Positions 11,381-20,680 of a stretch of DNA of 64,000 bases are shown piece by piece (the stretch's first letter is position 1; every line of letters starts with the position of its first letter). The stretch comes from a bacterium (GTDB taxonomy: Bacteria; Hinthialibacterota; Hinthialibacteria; OLB16). Below the pieces are notes generated by a model. That model made no database searches, had not been told where the DNA came from, and saw only the letters and a list, made by a program, of their open reading frames with translations. The translations under genes and the position numbers were made by a program. The stretch covers positions 87,323 to 151,322 of the forward strand of contig JAJVIK010000020.1 of the NCBI GenBank assembly GCA_022072055.1. The letters run 5' to 3'.

Positions 11381-12856
11381 ATGGAAAACCCACCGCGAGC
11401 GACGCCGATGGAGGCTCCCCGCGCTCGGCTCCTCCGTTTGGGGGATGACCCCTACCTTCTCCCGCTTGTCCTGCTGGCCGGCGCTGATGCCCTGGTGTTC
11501 GCGGGCGCGGTTTGGCTGGCCTATCCGATCCGATTTTTCTCTCCGCTCGCGAGCCTCTTTCCGCTTCAACCGGGGTGGGTGGCGCCCCCCTTCTCGGAGT
11601 TCTTCCGCTTCGGGCTGCTCGCGGCGGTGGTGGGGGTTGTCGCCTTTGAGCGGTTGGGGTTCTACCAGGGGCGCATCGGAACCGACCGTCGGATTCATCT
11701 GCTTCGCATCTTCGCGGGCGTTCTGATCGCCAACATGATCCTGGAGGGAATCCTCTCGTTGGCGGACACCCCGCTTTCGAGGGGCACAAGGCTGGTGGCC
11801 TTCAGTCTGACCGTGCCGCTCGCGGCGCTCGCCCATTACACCCTCAAGCACGCGCACTCGCGCATGCTGCGTCAAGGAGTCGGCTACCGTCGCCTGCTCT
11901 TGGTTCTGGATGACCTTGCCCGGACCGAGGAGGTGGTTCGGGTCTTGGTTCGAGATCACGGAACGGAGTTTCATGTGGTCGGAGTTCTCTTGGGGACGCA
12001 AGCGGAAGGCCCACCGGATGGAGGTTGGGGGAGCAAGACCTCGGTGGTGGGAACGTTGCTGGACTTGCGACGGGCGCTGGCTTCCGGGCTGTATGACACG
12101 GTATTGATCCAGCTTTCCCCCCAAAGCACCGCGGAGGCGCGCGAGGCGGCGGCTCTTTGCGATGCCTTCGGGATCGATTTCTATGTGGACCCCGCGCTTT
12201 TCGAGCGCGTGCTCGCGGAAGTGCCGCTGGGCGGGGACCTTTACCTTCCGGTCTTGGTTCGAGGGGTCACGCCGCTGTCGGGATCCTCGGTGGTGGTGAA
12301 GCGGACCTTTGACCTTGCGGTTTCGGCGTGTCTGATCCTGGTCTGCGTTCCGTTCTGGGCGATCCTGGCGGCGTTGATTAAGCTCGAATCCCGCGGGCCG
12401 GTCTTCTACCGGCAGGAGCGGATCGGGTCGGATGGACGCTCCTTCCGGATATTCAAGTTTCGATCGATGCGGATGGACGCGGAGTCGGAGAGCGGGCCGG
12501 TCTGGGCGCGCGCGGGGGACCCCCGCCGAACACGCCTGGGGGCTTGGATGAGGCGCTGGAACATCGATGAGACCCCGCAGTTCATCAATGTATTCCGGGG
12601 CGAGATGTCTCTGGTGGGGCCGCGTCCGGAGCGCCCCTTCTTTGTCAACCGATTCAAGACCGATGTGCCGCGATACTTGCGTCGTCACATGGTCAAGTGC
12701 GGGATCACCGGTTGGGCGCAGGTGAACGGTTTCCGTGGAGACACCTCTATCGAGGAGCGAACGCGATATGATATGTGGTACATCGAGAATTGGAGCTTCT
12801 GGCTCGATCTCAAGATCTTGGCAAAGACAGGGTTTGTCCGTGAAAACGCCTATTAG
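11381..12856 (+). CDS. polyprenyl glycosylphosphotransferase (exopolysaccharide initiation)
   Basis: Membrane enzyme of the WcaJ/PssY class that transfers a sugar-phosphate to undecaprenyl phosphate and starts exopolysaccharide or O-chain synthesis. The 491-residue protein has N-terminal hydrophobic helices (about residues 25-150), a CoA-binding-like middle domain, and the C-terminal bacterial sugar transferase domain beginning KRTFDLAVS, with FYRQERIG, FKFRSM, MSLVGPRPE and GITGWAQVNG. The ATG at 11381 has a good AAAGGAGG site 11 nt upstream; an in-frame start at 11324 does not. The next gene (TPR lipoprotein) overlaps its end by 17 bp, so the two are translated together. The precise sugar cannot be read from sequence. 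Confidence 0.92.
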   Translation: MENPPRATPMEAPRARLLRLGDDPYLLPLVLLAGADALVFAGAVWLAYPIRFFSPLASLFPLQPGWVAPPFSEFFRFGLLAAVVGVVAFERLGFYQGRIGTDRRIHLLRIFAGVLIANMILEGILSLADTPLSRGTRLVAFSLTVPLAALAHYTLKHAHSRMLRQGVGYRRLLLVLDDLARTEEVVRVLVRDHGTEFHVVGVLLGTQAEGPPDGGWGSKTSVVGTLLDLRRALASGLYDTVLIQLSPQSTAEAREAAALCDAFGIDFYVDPALFERVLAEVPLGGDLYLPVLVRGVTPLSGSSVVVKRTFDLAVSACLILVCVPFWAILAALIKLESRGPVFYRQERIGSDGRSFRIFKFRSMRMDAESESGPVWARAGDPRRTRLGAWMRRWNIDETPQFINVFRGEMSLVGPRPERPFFVNRFKTDVPRYLRRHMVKCGITGWAQVNGFRGDTSIEERTRYDMWYIENWSFWLDLKILAKTGFVRENAY

Positions 12857-13985
12857 AAGACTTATTGCACCCCTCGCCGCGGCGACCATGCTCCTTGTGG
12901 GCTGCGGCTCCAGCCCGAAGGCCGATTTCAATCAAGCCCTCGAGGCCTTCTCGAAGAAGGATTACGACCAGGCTGAGAGATTCGCGCGCCGGACTCTCGC
13001 GCAACAGGAGGATTACGCGCCGGCTTATCTTCTCCTGGGCCGGATCGGACTCGCGCGCGAGGATGAGAATTCTGCGACGCTCAACTATCGGAGCGCGTAC
13101 GACATGATGTCGGGACGGAAGTTCCGTCTCCGCGCGGAGGACCTCCAGGCCGCCGCCGGCGACTTGCGGCTCGCGTGGCAGGAGGCCGCCTTTTTTCTCG
13201 CGGATGTCGAATTCAAGACCCAGAATTTCAACCGGGCGATCCAGTTCTACGACGCGGTGAGCGCGGATGAGTCCAGCCCGGAGTGGCGGAAGCGCGCGTT
13301 GGACTCCAAGCAGGCCACGCGCGAATTCATGGGGCATGCGAGGATGCTCGAATCCTTGCGCGCGCAGAACTACAAGTCCCCGAACAACCCGACGATCCAA
13401 GCCGAGATGTCGGCCCTTTTTCTGGAGATGGCCTCGGGCCTCACCCGTCTCGGCAAGATGAAGTCCGTGCCGGATCGGTTGGCGATGGCGGCCAAGTTCC
13501 GCGAGCAGGCGCAGGAGGCCCTGGATGCGATCTATCAAGCTTCTCCGGAGGTTCGCCTGCCCCAGACCGAGGCGCTGATCGCCTACACGGACGGTCAGGA
13601 GCAGCTCATGCGCGGGAAGTATGAGGACGCCCTCGAGAAGGTCCTGATCGCCGCGGAGAAGGAGCCCTCGAACGGGAAGTACCAGTTTTCGGTCGCGAGC
13701 ATCATGGCGGTGATCGCGACCCAGAAGAAGGATCCGAGTTATCGACTGGATGAACGTGAGACCTATGTGAAGCGCGCGGTGGAGCTGGAGCCGAAGACCT
13801 GGAGGTACCAGACCGCGTACGCCGGGATTCTCCGTGATCGTAGAAAGCCGCGCGAGGCCTATGACGCGCTGGTCAAGGCGCGAGGGGTCACACAGGACCC
13901 CGACGCGCTGGTCCAGATCGATGCCGCGCTTGCGACGCTGGAGAAGGAGATCGGGGTCTCTCCCGGCGGCTCCCAAGGGAACTGA
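12840..13985 (+). CDS. TPR-type lipoprotein
   Basis: A 381-residue lipoprotein starting at GTG 12840, inside the end of the glycosylphosphotransferase gene. The N-terminus VKTPIRRLIAPLAAATMLLVGC has a basic start, hydrophobic core and lipobox LVGC with the lipidated Cys at residue 22. The mature protein is helical with tetratricopeptide-like units (for example NQALEAFSKKDYDQAERFARRTL, YAPAYLLLGRIGLA, and PKTWRYQTAYAGILRDRRKPREAYDALVKA near the end). Overlap with a polysaccharide-initiation enzyme suggests a periplasmic scaffold in polymer assembly or export. The longer frame from 12735 is unlikely because it would remove the signal peptide from the N-terminus. Confidence 0.8.
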   Translation: MKTPIRRLIAPLAAATMLLVGCGSSPKADFNQALEAFSKKDYDQAERFARRTLAQQEDYAPAYLLLGRIGLAREDENSATLNYRSAYDMMSGRKFRLRAEDLQAAAGDLRLAWQEAAFFLADVEFKTQNFNRAIQFYDAVSADESSPEWRKRALDSKQATREFMGHARMLESLRAQNYKSPNNPTIQAEMSALFLEMASGLTRLGKMKSVPDRLAMAAKFREQAQEALDAIYQASPEVRLPQTEALIAYTDGQEQLMRGKYEDALEKVLIAAEKEPSNGKYQFSVASIMAVIATQKKDPSYRLDERETYVKRAVELEPKTWRYQTAYAGILRDRRKPREAYDALVKARGVTQDPDALVQIDAALATLEKEIGVSPGGSQGN

Positions 13986-14016
13986 ACAAATCTGAGCACA
14001 CGGACATCCTTGGCCG

Positions 14017-15801
14017 ATGCACGACCCTGACCTGATCTTTACTATCACGGGGGGCCTTACAGCCGCCCTCTTGTTCGGGTTTATCACCCATCGCCTGGGC
14101 CTTTCACCGATTGTTGGGTACCTTCTCGCCGGGGTTGCGGTCGGTCCCTCCACGCCGGGGTTCGTGGCGAACGCCGAGCTCGCAAACCAGACCGCCGAGA
14201 TCGGTGTGATTCTCCTGATGTTCGGAGTTGGCCTCCACTTCCACCTCCAGGAACTCTTGGCCGTGCGTCGCGTGGCGATTCCAGGCGCGGTAGGGCAGAG
14301 CCTTGCCTCCACGGTTCTGGGCTGCCTTCTGGCGGTGAGCATCGGGTGGACCTTGGCCGCCGGATTGGTTTTCGGTTTGGCGATTTCTGTCGCCAGCACG
14401 GTAGTGCTCATTCGGGTCCTGGCCGATAACAACGACCTGCACACCCCCACCGGTCACATCGCGGTCGGCTGGCTGATTGTGGAGGACCTCTTCACCGTTT
14501 TCGTGCTTGTCTTACTGCCTCTTGTTTTCGCCACGGAGGCATCCGGTGGGGGGGGCATGGCCTTGGCGCTGGTTTGGTCTCTGGTGAAGATCGGGCTCCT
14601 GATCGTTTTCGTGTTCCTGGTTGGGGGCCGCCTGATTCCATGGATTCTGACCCGAGTGGCGGCGACTCATTCGAGAGAGCTATTCACCCTTACTGTCCTC
14701 GTGTTGGCGATGGGGATCGCGGTGGGTGCGGCCAAGATCTTTGGAGTATCCATGGCCCTTGGGGCGTTCCTGGCTGGAATGGTGGTAGGTCAATCCGATT
14801 TCAGCGCCCGGGCCGGATCCGAGGCGCTGCCGATGCGGGACGCCTTCGCGGTATTGTTCTTCGTTTCCGTCGGGATGCTCTTCGATCCCATGAGCGTGTT
14901 GGAGGCGCCGGGAATGTTAGCCGGGACGCTCGCGATCATCCTGGCTGGAAAACCACTCGCTGCAATGGCCATCGTGGCATTGATGGGGTATTCCCGGGGA
15001 GTTGCCTTGGCGGTCGCCGCCGCTCTTTCCCAGATCGGCGAGTTCTCTTTTATCCTGGCCTCGCTCGGAAGGGATCTCGACATCCTGACCCAAAGTGCGG
15101 TCAGCACCTTGATTGCGGCCGCCTTGGTGTCGATAAGCATCAACCCGATTGTGTACCGAGTGGTCAAAGCGTTTGAGGCTCAGCTGAGGCGCTCCCACCG
15201 GCTCCGGGATGGCCGCCACGCGGAACCCCGGTTGGAATCGGAGGAGGAAACCAGCAAGGATGCGGCCCTACGGTACAGGGCGATCGTGGTCGGTTACGGA
15301 CCCGTGGGACGGACGCTGGTTCGACTGTTGACCGAAAACGGCGTGGAACCCACGGTCATCGAATTGAACCCAGACACTATCCGTCACCTGCGCGAACAGG
15401 GGATTCGCGGAGTTTACGGCGACTCCGCCGACAAAGAAATCCTGAGGGCAGCCGGAGTGGAGCGAGCTGTGGCGTTGATTCTCAGCGCCTCGGATAGCCA
15501 GGGCAGCAAGGACGCCATTCGCCTGGCGCGGGAAGCCAATTCCAAGATTCGAGTGTTCGCTCGCGCGACCTACCTCCATGAAGTCCCGGCCTTGCGACTC
15601 TCCGGCGCGGACGCGGTTTTTGCGAGCGAGGGAGAGGTGGCGCTGACGATGACCGAGTTTATTCTCCGACAATTGGGCGCGACAGACGAGCAGATTGACC
15701 GCGAGCGCAGCCGGGTGTGGGCCGAGCTCTTTGGGAAGGCGACAACCTTCGAGCCGCTATTCTCACTCGAGGAGAGTCAGCCGGGAGGGGAGAACGCCTG
15801 A
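14017..15801 (+). CDS. CPA2-family cation:proton antiporter with RCK domain (KefB/YbaL-like)
   Basis: Inner-membrane K+/H+ (or Na+/H+) antiporter of the CPA2 family. The first 400 or so residues form about 12 membrane segments with family motifs such as LGLSPIVGYLLAGVAVGP, EIGVILLMFGVGLHF and LALSQIGEFSFILA-like AAALSQIGEFSFILASLG. From about residue 418 a TrkA-N/RCK nucleotide-binding domain follows (VVGYGPVGRTLVRLL, YGDSADKEILRAAGV), with a short tail that resembles YbaL. 594 residues is normal for KefB-type proteins. It begins 31 nt after the lipoprotein gene and is convergent with secDF. Potassium or pH homeostasis is the family role; the ion is not certain. Confidence 0.9.
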   Translation: MHDPDLIFTITGGLTAALLFGFITHRLGLSPIVGYLLAGVAVGPSTPGFVANAELANQTAEIGVILLMFGVGLHFHLQELLAVRRVAIPGAVGQSLASTVLGCLLAVSIGWTLAAGLVFGLAISVASTVVLIRVLADNNDLHTPTGHIAVGWLIVEDLFTVFVLVLLPLVFATEASGGGGMALALVWSLVKIGLLIVFVFLVGGRLIPWILTRVAATHSRELFTLTVLVLAMGIAVGAAKIFGVSMALGAFLAGMVVGQSDFSARAGSEALPMRDAFAVLFFVSVGMLFDPMSVLEAPGMLAGTLAIILAGKPLAAMAIVALMGYSRGVALAVAAALSQIGEFSFILASLGRDLDILTQSAVSTLIAAALVSISINPIVYRVVKAFEAQLRRSHRLRDGRHAEPRLESEEETSKDAALRYRAIVVGYGPVGRTLVRLLTENGVEPTVIELNPDTIRHLREQGIRGVYGDSADKEILRAAGVERAVALILSASDSQGSKDAIRLAREANSKIRVFARATYLHEVPALRLSGADAVFASEGEVALTMTEFILRQLGATDEQIDRERSRVWAELFGKATTFEPLFSLEESQPGGENA

Positions 15802-15807
15802 TTCCCA

Positions 15808-15830
15808 GGCATGGGCGAGACGCCCATGCC
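15808..15830. terminator. perfect hairpin between convergent antiporter and secDF genes
   Basis: GGCATGGGCG (15808-15817) and CGCCCATGCC (15821-15830) form a perfect 10-bp stem with a 3-nt loop, 6 nt past the antiporter stop and 11 nt from the secDF stop. There is no U-tract, so it may be a transcript-stabilising or REP-type element rather than a classical intrinsic terminator. It could act for both genes. Confidence 0.55.
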
Positions 15831-15841
15831 ACGCCGCGCCC

Positions 15842-18523
15842 TCACGCCTTGGCGCGGAGCGTCTGCTTGCGACCCTGCCAGTGGTACAGGATGTAACCCG
15901 CGATGAAGATCGTCGAATAAGACCCCGCAACCACGCCCACCAGGAGCACGAACGCGAAATCGTTGATCACATCCCCGCCGAACAGGAACAGCAAGAGCAC
16001 GACCATCAATACGGTCAGCGAAGTGATGATTGTGCGTGAAAGGGTCTGGTTCACGCTCTTGTTGATGATGTCGCGCAGCGACTCCCGCCCGCCCCGCAGA
16101 TTCTCGCGGATGCGGTCGAAGATGACGATCGTGTCGTTGACCGAGAATCCGATGATGGTCAAGAGCGCCGCGATCACCGAGAGGTTCACCTCGCGCTGCA
16201 CGCCGAAGACATGGCAGAAGCCGAGGGCCCCAAGCGCGACAAGCACGTCATGCACCAGCGCCACAATGGCCGCGAAGGCGTACGCGAACTGAAAGCGGAT
16301 GCCGACATAGATCAGGATCATGAGCCAGGAAAGAACGACAATGATCAGGCCCTTGCGCGCGAGCTCCCCGCCGAAGGAGGCGGCGAAGGACTCCAGCCCG
16401 CGCTGCTGGACCGGGTTGTCCGCGTTGAGTTTGGCCAATCCGGCGAGGATAAAGTTGCCGAGGTCCACCTCGGGCTCGTCGGCGCGCGTGTAGATCACGC
16501 CCTCGCCGGTGCGACGCTCCACCGTGCCGTCATCGGGCAGCACCTGGACCACCTGTTGGCCCGCCGGGATCCCCACCCCTTTCTTGAGGCGGACGATGAA
16601 TTCCTTGGAGGTCGAGCCGATTTCCTGAAGCTGGAACGACTCCAGGCGAAGGTCGTTGCCCAATTGCGAGCGGATGGTTTCGATGTTCACCGGCTTCTCG
16701 AACTCGAGCCGAGCCATCGTGCCGCCGGTGAGCTCCAGGCCGCGTATGTTGGACCAGTTGGCGAGGGTGTAGCCCATGGTCACGACGATCACGATGATCG
16801 AGGCGACCACGAAGGGGGGCGCGATCTTGATGAAGTCGATCTGTTTGTTCTCCATGAAGCGAAGGGCGCCGAGCGAAAGGTCTTCGTTCTTGCGCCCGAC
16901 CGCCTGCCAATCCTGGAACACACGGGTGACAAACAGCGCGGTGAAAAGCGAGATCACAAGACCCACGGTGAGCGAAACCGCGAAACCCTTGATCGGGCCG
17001 GTTCCGAAGGACATCAGGATGATCGCGGTGAGGATCGTCGTGATGTTGCCGTCAAGGATCGCCGAAAGCGCCTTGGAGTAACCGCGCTCGATGGCGGCGA
17101 TGGCGTTGCCGCTCCCCTTCCCCTTGACCTCCTCGCGGATGCGCTCGAACACCAGCACGTTAGCGTCCACCGACATGCCGATGGTGAGGATGATGCCGGC
17201 GATGCCGGGCAGCGTGAGGCTCGCGTGGAGCATCGCCAGCGACGCGAGCAGCAGAACCAGGTTGAGCATCAGCGCGATGTTGGCGAAGACCCCCGAAAGG
17301 GCGTAGTAGAGGGTCATGAATGCGATGGTGACCACCAGGCCGTAAAGCGCGGCGGTGAAGCCCTGCTTGATCGAGTCGAGTCCGAGGCTTGGGCCGATGG
17401 TCCGATTCTCGATGATGCGGACATCGGTCTTGAGCGCGCCGGCCTCCAGAACCACCGCGAGCTTGGAGGCCTCCTCGGTTGTGAAATTGCCTTCGATGAT
17501 GGCTTGTCCCTGGCGGATCGGTTGGCGGATGTTGGGCGCCGAGTAGACCACGCCATCGAGGACAATCGCGAGGTTGCGGTTGACATTCTCGGTGGTGATC
17601 CGCGCGAACTGCTTGGTGCCCTCCTTATTGAAGGCCATCGAGACAATCGGCTGAGTGACCATCGCAGTCTGGAAGGTGACATAGGCGCGAGTCAGGGTCT
17701 CGCCGCCCATCTTGGGTCGATCCTCAAGCAGATAAAGGTTCTTGTAGCGGTCGCCGTTCTGGGGATCCACCTCCAACGGTCCCCACATGAACATGTGGCG
17801 TTCCGGGATTTCGAGTTTGACCAGGTTCAGCGAGCGGCTGACATTCTCGACATCCGCCTCCGCGACCCGCGCGGCGGGGGAATCCGGGTGCGCCTCCAAA
17901 CGGCCCTCCAGGGCCGGGTTGGCCCGCTTGATCGCGTCCACGGTCCGCACCAGGTCGGTTCCGGGAGCCGCCAAATGGAACTGAAGGCGCGCGGTGGCGC
18001 GCAGGATGTCGAGCACATCATCCGGATTCTTCGCGCCGGGAATCTGGATCAGGATACGGTTGGGTGGCTGTTTCTCAACCACCGGCTCGGTGAGGCCGAG
18101 CTTGTCGATGCGCGCCTGGTACACGGTAAGGGCCTGTTCCAGGAGAGTCTGCATGCCCTGTTCATCCCCCGGCAAACGGGAGACTCCCGTGGCTTCTTTG
18201 ATCTCGAGGACCACGTGCATGCCGCCGGCGAGGTCCAGGCCGAGCTGGGCGGCGTTGCGGCGCAGCTTGTGAAGGCCATCGACGATGGCCTGACGCTCCT
18301 CTTCCAGGCGGAGAATCTCGCTGTCGCTCCGCGCTTCGCCCGTGGCCGCGCGGATTTCCGCCAGGTTCTTGTCGATTTCCTCGATCTCCGGGGTCCTCGG
18401 GTCGGCGGCGTTGCGAATCTCGGCGGGCAGCCGGTACCAGACCGCGGAAGGGTAGAGGTAATACGCCGCGAAAAGCACGGCAAACACAATGACCAACCAC
18501 TTCCAGAGCGGGACCGATTGCAT
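15842..18523 (-). CDS. secDF: protein translocase subunit SecDF (SecD-SecF fusion)
   Basis: SecDF uses the proton gradient to pull exported proteins through SecYEG. SecD part: first membrane helix (about residues 5-27), then GLDLAGGMHVVLEI, the periplasmic P1 region and AALYGLVVTIAFMTLYY with GIILTIGMSVDANVLVFERIREE. SecF part, from about residue 560: second periplasmic region and VIAALLTIIGFSVNDTIVIFDRIRENLR. Both halves keep the D(D/N)T-I/VxxFDRIRE motif in the membrane. Total length is 893 residues. The ATG at 18523 has GGAGG 11 nt upstream; a TTG 18 nt earlier lacks a site. It has its own strong promoter and is convergent with the antiporter gene. Confidence 0.96.
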   Translation of the reverse strand: MQSVPLWKWLVIVFAVLFAAYYLYPSAVWYRLPAEIRNAADPRTPEIEEIDKNLAEIRAATGEARSDSEILRLEEERQAIVDGLHKLRRNAAQLGLDLAGGMHVVLEIKEATGVSRLPGDEQGMQTLLEQALTVYQARIDKLGLTEPVVEKQPPNRILIQIPGAKNPDDVLDILRATARLQFHLAAPGTDLVRTVDAIKRANPALEGRLEAHPDSPAARVAEADVENVSRSLNLVKLEIPERHMFMWGPLEVDPQNGDRYKNLYLLEDRPKMGGETLTRAYVTFQTAMVTQPIVSMAFNKEGTKQFARITTENVNRNLAIVLDGVVYSAPNIRQPIRQGQAIIEGNFTTEEASKLAVVLEAGALKTDVRIIENRTIGPSLGLDSIKQGFTAALYGLVVTIAFMTLYYALSGVFANIALMLNLVLLLASLAMLHASLTLPGIAGIILTIGMSVDANVLVFERIREEVKGKGSGNAIAAIERGYSKALSAILDGNITTILTAIILMSFGTGPIKGFAVSLTVGLVISLFTALFVTRVFQDWQAVGRKNEDLSLGALRFMENKQIDFIKIAPPFVVASIIVIVVTMGYTLANWSNIRGLELTGGTMARLEFEKPVNIETIRSQLGNDLRLESFQLQEIGSTSKEFIVRLKKGVGIPAGQQVVQVLPDDGTVERRTGEGVIYTRADEPEVDLGNFILAGLAKLNADNPVQQRGLESFAASFGGELARKGLIIVVLSWLMILIYVGIRFQFAYAFAAIVALVHDVLVALGALGFCHVFGVQREVNLSVIAALLTIIGFSVNDTIVIFDRIRENLRGGRESLRDIINKSVNQTLSRTIITSLTVLMVVLLLFLFGGDVINDFAFVLLVGVVAGSYSTIFIAGYILYHWQGRKQTLRAKA

Positions 18524-18585
18524 CTCAGCGAAAGCCTCCAAACGGAAAAAAGGGCCTCAGGACGGCGCCCAGGTCGAACTGTCCG

Positions 18586-18613
18586 AGTATAGGGAGCGCG
18601 ACGCCCATGTCAA
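18586..18613 (-). promoter_or_regulatory. sigma70-type promoter of secDF
   Basis: On the minus strand the -35 box TTGACA (18608-18613) is perfect, the spacer is 16 bp, and the -10 box TATACT (18586-18591) matches 5 of 6 consensus bases. Transcription should begin near 18579, about 55 nt before the secDF ATG. Confidence 0.8.
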
Positions 18614-18689
18614 TTATTCCAAACCCCGAACCCCGGGGCGCCTGATTGTCTTCCTCACCGTAAACACCCCCCGGAGGAGGGCCAAGCAT

Positions 18690-18813
18690 GGATATCCGGT
18701 TCGACACCCGGGTTGACCACGGCACAGGCGGTGTCCCTTACGGCTGCTCCCGTTAAGGCCTGACCGGGTTCGAGGCCTGCCTTGCGTGGGCCCGGATGCC
18801 GAACCGGATATCC
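18690..18813 (-). ncRNA. ffs: signal recognition particle RNA (small bacterial type)
   Basis: The minus-strand transcript from 18813 to 18690 folds as one long hairpin. Its ends are the complementary arms GGATATCCGGTTCG and CGAACCGGATATCC, and the pairing continues with CATCCGGG/CCCGGGTG and GGCAGGC/GCCTGTGCC. The tip carries the Ffh-binding domain IV signature GGTCAGGCC followed by GGGAGCAGCC with the asymmetric AGCA loop side. The apical loop reads TTAAC instead of the usual GGAA. It starts about 11 nt after the rpsA stop, so it may be processed from the rpsA transcript or have a promoter inside that gene. SRP RNA partners with Ffh to target membrane proteins. Confidence 0.88.
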
Positions 18814-18823
18814 TCGTTGCGCC

Positions 18824-20680
18824 TCAGGGGTTCTCCCGGCTGGCGCGGTCCTTTTCGAGGGCGGAGTTGAGCAGGCTTCCGAAATCCGACATGCTTTCGG
18901 GGACCTCCTCGTGGAGCCGTGCGGAGCCACCCTTCTCGCCCCGTTCCTCGTAGGTGCGAATCGACAGGCCAACCTTGCGTTTGGCCGGGTCGATTTTGAC
19001 GATCGTGGCCTTCACCTTCTGGCCGACGGTGAGCGCCTCAGAGGGGTGCGAGATGCGTCGGTCGCTGATTTCAGAAACATGGATCAGCCCATCCAACCCC
19101 GGCTCGATCTCCGCGAACGCCCCGAATTCCGCCAGACGGTTGACCGTGGCGGAGACCGTGTCCCCCTCCGCGTACTTGGCCCCGATGTTGGACCAGGGAT
19201 CAGGGCGAACCTGCTTCATGCCGAGGGAGATCTTACGGTTCTCACGGTCGATCTTAAGGATCTTGGTCTCGACCAAGTCCCCTTCCCTGAGCGCCTCAGA
19301 GGGGTGATTGATCTTCTTGCCCCAGACAATGTCGGAGACATGGATCATCCCATCGACGCCATCCGCCAGATTCACAAAGGCCCCGTAGTTGGTCATCGAG
19401 ACCACTTTCCCGGTGATGGTGCTCCCCTCCGGGTGGTCCCGAAGGATCCGCTCCCAAGGGTCTTCGGTGGTTTGCTTGAAGCCCAAGGAGACCCGCCGCT
19501 TATCCTTGTCGAAACCGAGGACGGCCACCTGAACGCGGTCCCCCACCTTGAGAATCTCGGAGGGGTGACGGACCCGGCGGGTCCAGGAAAGCTCGCTGAT
19601 GTGGATCAGCCCCTCGACCCCGGCATCCAAAAGCACAAAGGCGCCATAGGTCGCAAGCGAGGTCACCGCTCCTTCGCAGCGAGTTCCGATGGGGTGACTC
19701 TCGGAGAAATTCTCCCACGGGTCGGCCATCTTCTGTTTAAGGCCGAGCGCGATTTTGTCCCCCTCGACCGAGAGCACAACCACTTCGATCTCCTGGCCGA
19801 GTTGGACCACATCCTCGGGTTTGGCGACATGGCCCCAGGACATGTCCTTGACATGCAGCAGGCCATCGATTCCACCCAGGTCGATGAAAGCCCCGAAATG
19901 GGTGAGGTGTTTGACCTTTCCGGTGACAACCCGCCCGGCCTGCACCCGCTCCAGGGCGGCCTTGCGATTGTGTTCGGCCTCGCGCTCCAACCAGATACGG
20001 CGCGACAAGACCATGTTCTTTTCAGTGGGCGGCTCGACAATGATCGCGGGGAAGGTCTGGCCCACCAGGGCTTCGATCTCGGCCTCCTGCCCGCGGCGGA
20101 CGCCGCTGTGGGAGAAGGGCATGAATCCCGGCAGGCCATCCGCCTCAACCTTGAGGCCCCCCTTGGTCCGGCGGAGAACCTTGGTCATCACCGGAATCCC
20201 CTTCTCGAAGGCTTCTTTGATTTTGGAATCCGCCACTCGACGGCGCGCCTCGATACGGGATAGAACCGGCTGGCCGTTGCGGATCCCCTTGAAAACCAGC
20301 TCATAGGTCTCCCCGGTCTTCAGCGGTTTGGCGTCCGACTCCCCGCGGAACTCGGCAAGCGGAATCACGGCCTCGGATTTCCCCCCGATGGCCACCATGA
20401 CATCATCGTTGGTGATGGAGAGAACAGTCCCCTGGATCAGCGAGCCTTGCTCCGGCATCTCGAAAGTGCTGGCGAGCATGGCCGCCATTTCGGCATCCTG
20501 CTCCTCCTCGCGGTCCTCATCGAGCAGATCCTCATCCTCCAGGGGGAGGGTGTCGACCGGGTCGGGGGCCTGAACGGGTCCATCAGGAGCGGGGTCGGGG
20601 CCAGCCCCCTCCCCTCCCCCCGCGCTCTCCGTCGTGGGTTCCTCCACGGGCAGCCGGTCGGCGTGCATGTCCTCAGCCAT
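18824..20680 (-). CDS. rpsA: 30S ribosomal protein S1
   Basis: S1 binds mRNA on the 30S subunit and helps initiation. The 618-residue protein has an acidic N-terminal extension (about residues 1-70, rich in E, D and P), followed by six OB-fold S1 repeats. The last four show the typical GAFVxLxxGxxGLIHxSE pattern (HFGAFIDLGGIDGLLHVKDMSW, YGAFVLLDAGVEGLIHISELSW, YGAFVNLADGVDGMIHVSDIVW, FGAFAEIEPGLDGLIHVSEIS). The ATG at 20680 has AGAGG 7 nt upstream. The SRP RNA gene lies directly downstream. The acidic N-terminal extension is longer than in E. coli S1. Confidence 0.95.
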   Translation of the reverse strand: MAEDMHADRLPVEEPTTESAGGGEGAGPDPAPDGPVQAPDPVDTLPLEDEDLLDEDREEEQDAEMAAMLASTFEMPEQGSLIQGTVLSITNDDVMVAIGGKSEAVIPLAEFRGESDAKPLKTGETYELVFKGIRNGQPVLSRIEARRRVADSKIKEAFEKGIPVMTKVLRRTKGGLKVEADGLPGFMPFSHSGVRRGQEAEIEALVGQTFPAIIVEPPTEKNMVLSRRIWLEREAEHNRKAALERVQAGRVVTGKVKHLTHFGAFIDLGGIDGLLHVKDMSWGHVAKPEDVVQLGQEIEVVVLSVEGDKIALGLKQKMADPWENFSESHPIGTRCEGAVTSLATYGAFVLLDAGVEGLIHISELSWTRRVRHPSEILKVGDRVQVAVLGFDKDKRRVSLGFKQTTEDPWERILRDHPEGSTITGKVVSMTNYGAFVNLADGVDGMIHVSDIVWGKKINHPSEALREGDLVETKILKIDRENRKISLGMKQVRPDPWSNIGAKYAEGDTVSATVNRLAEFGAFAEIEPGLDGLIHVSEISDRRISHPSEALTVGQKVKATIVKIDPAKRKVGLSIRTYEERGEKGGSARLHEEVPESMSDFGSLLNSALEKDRASRENP

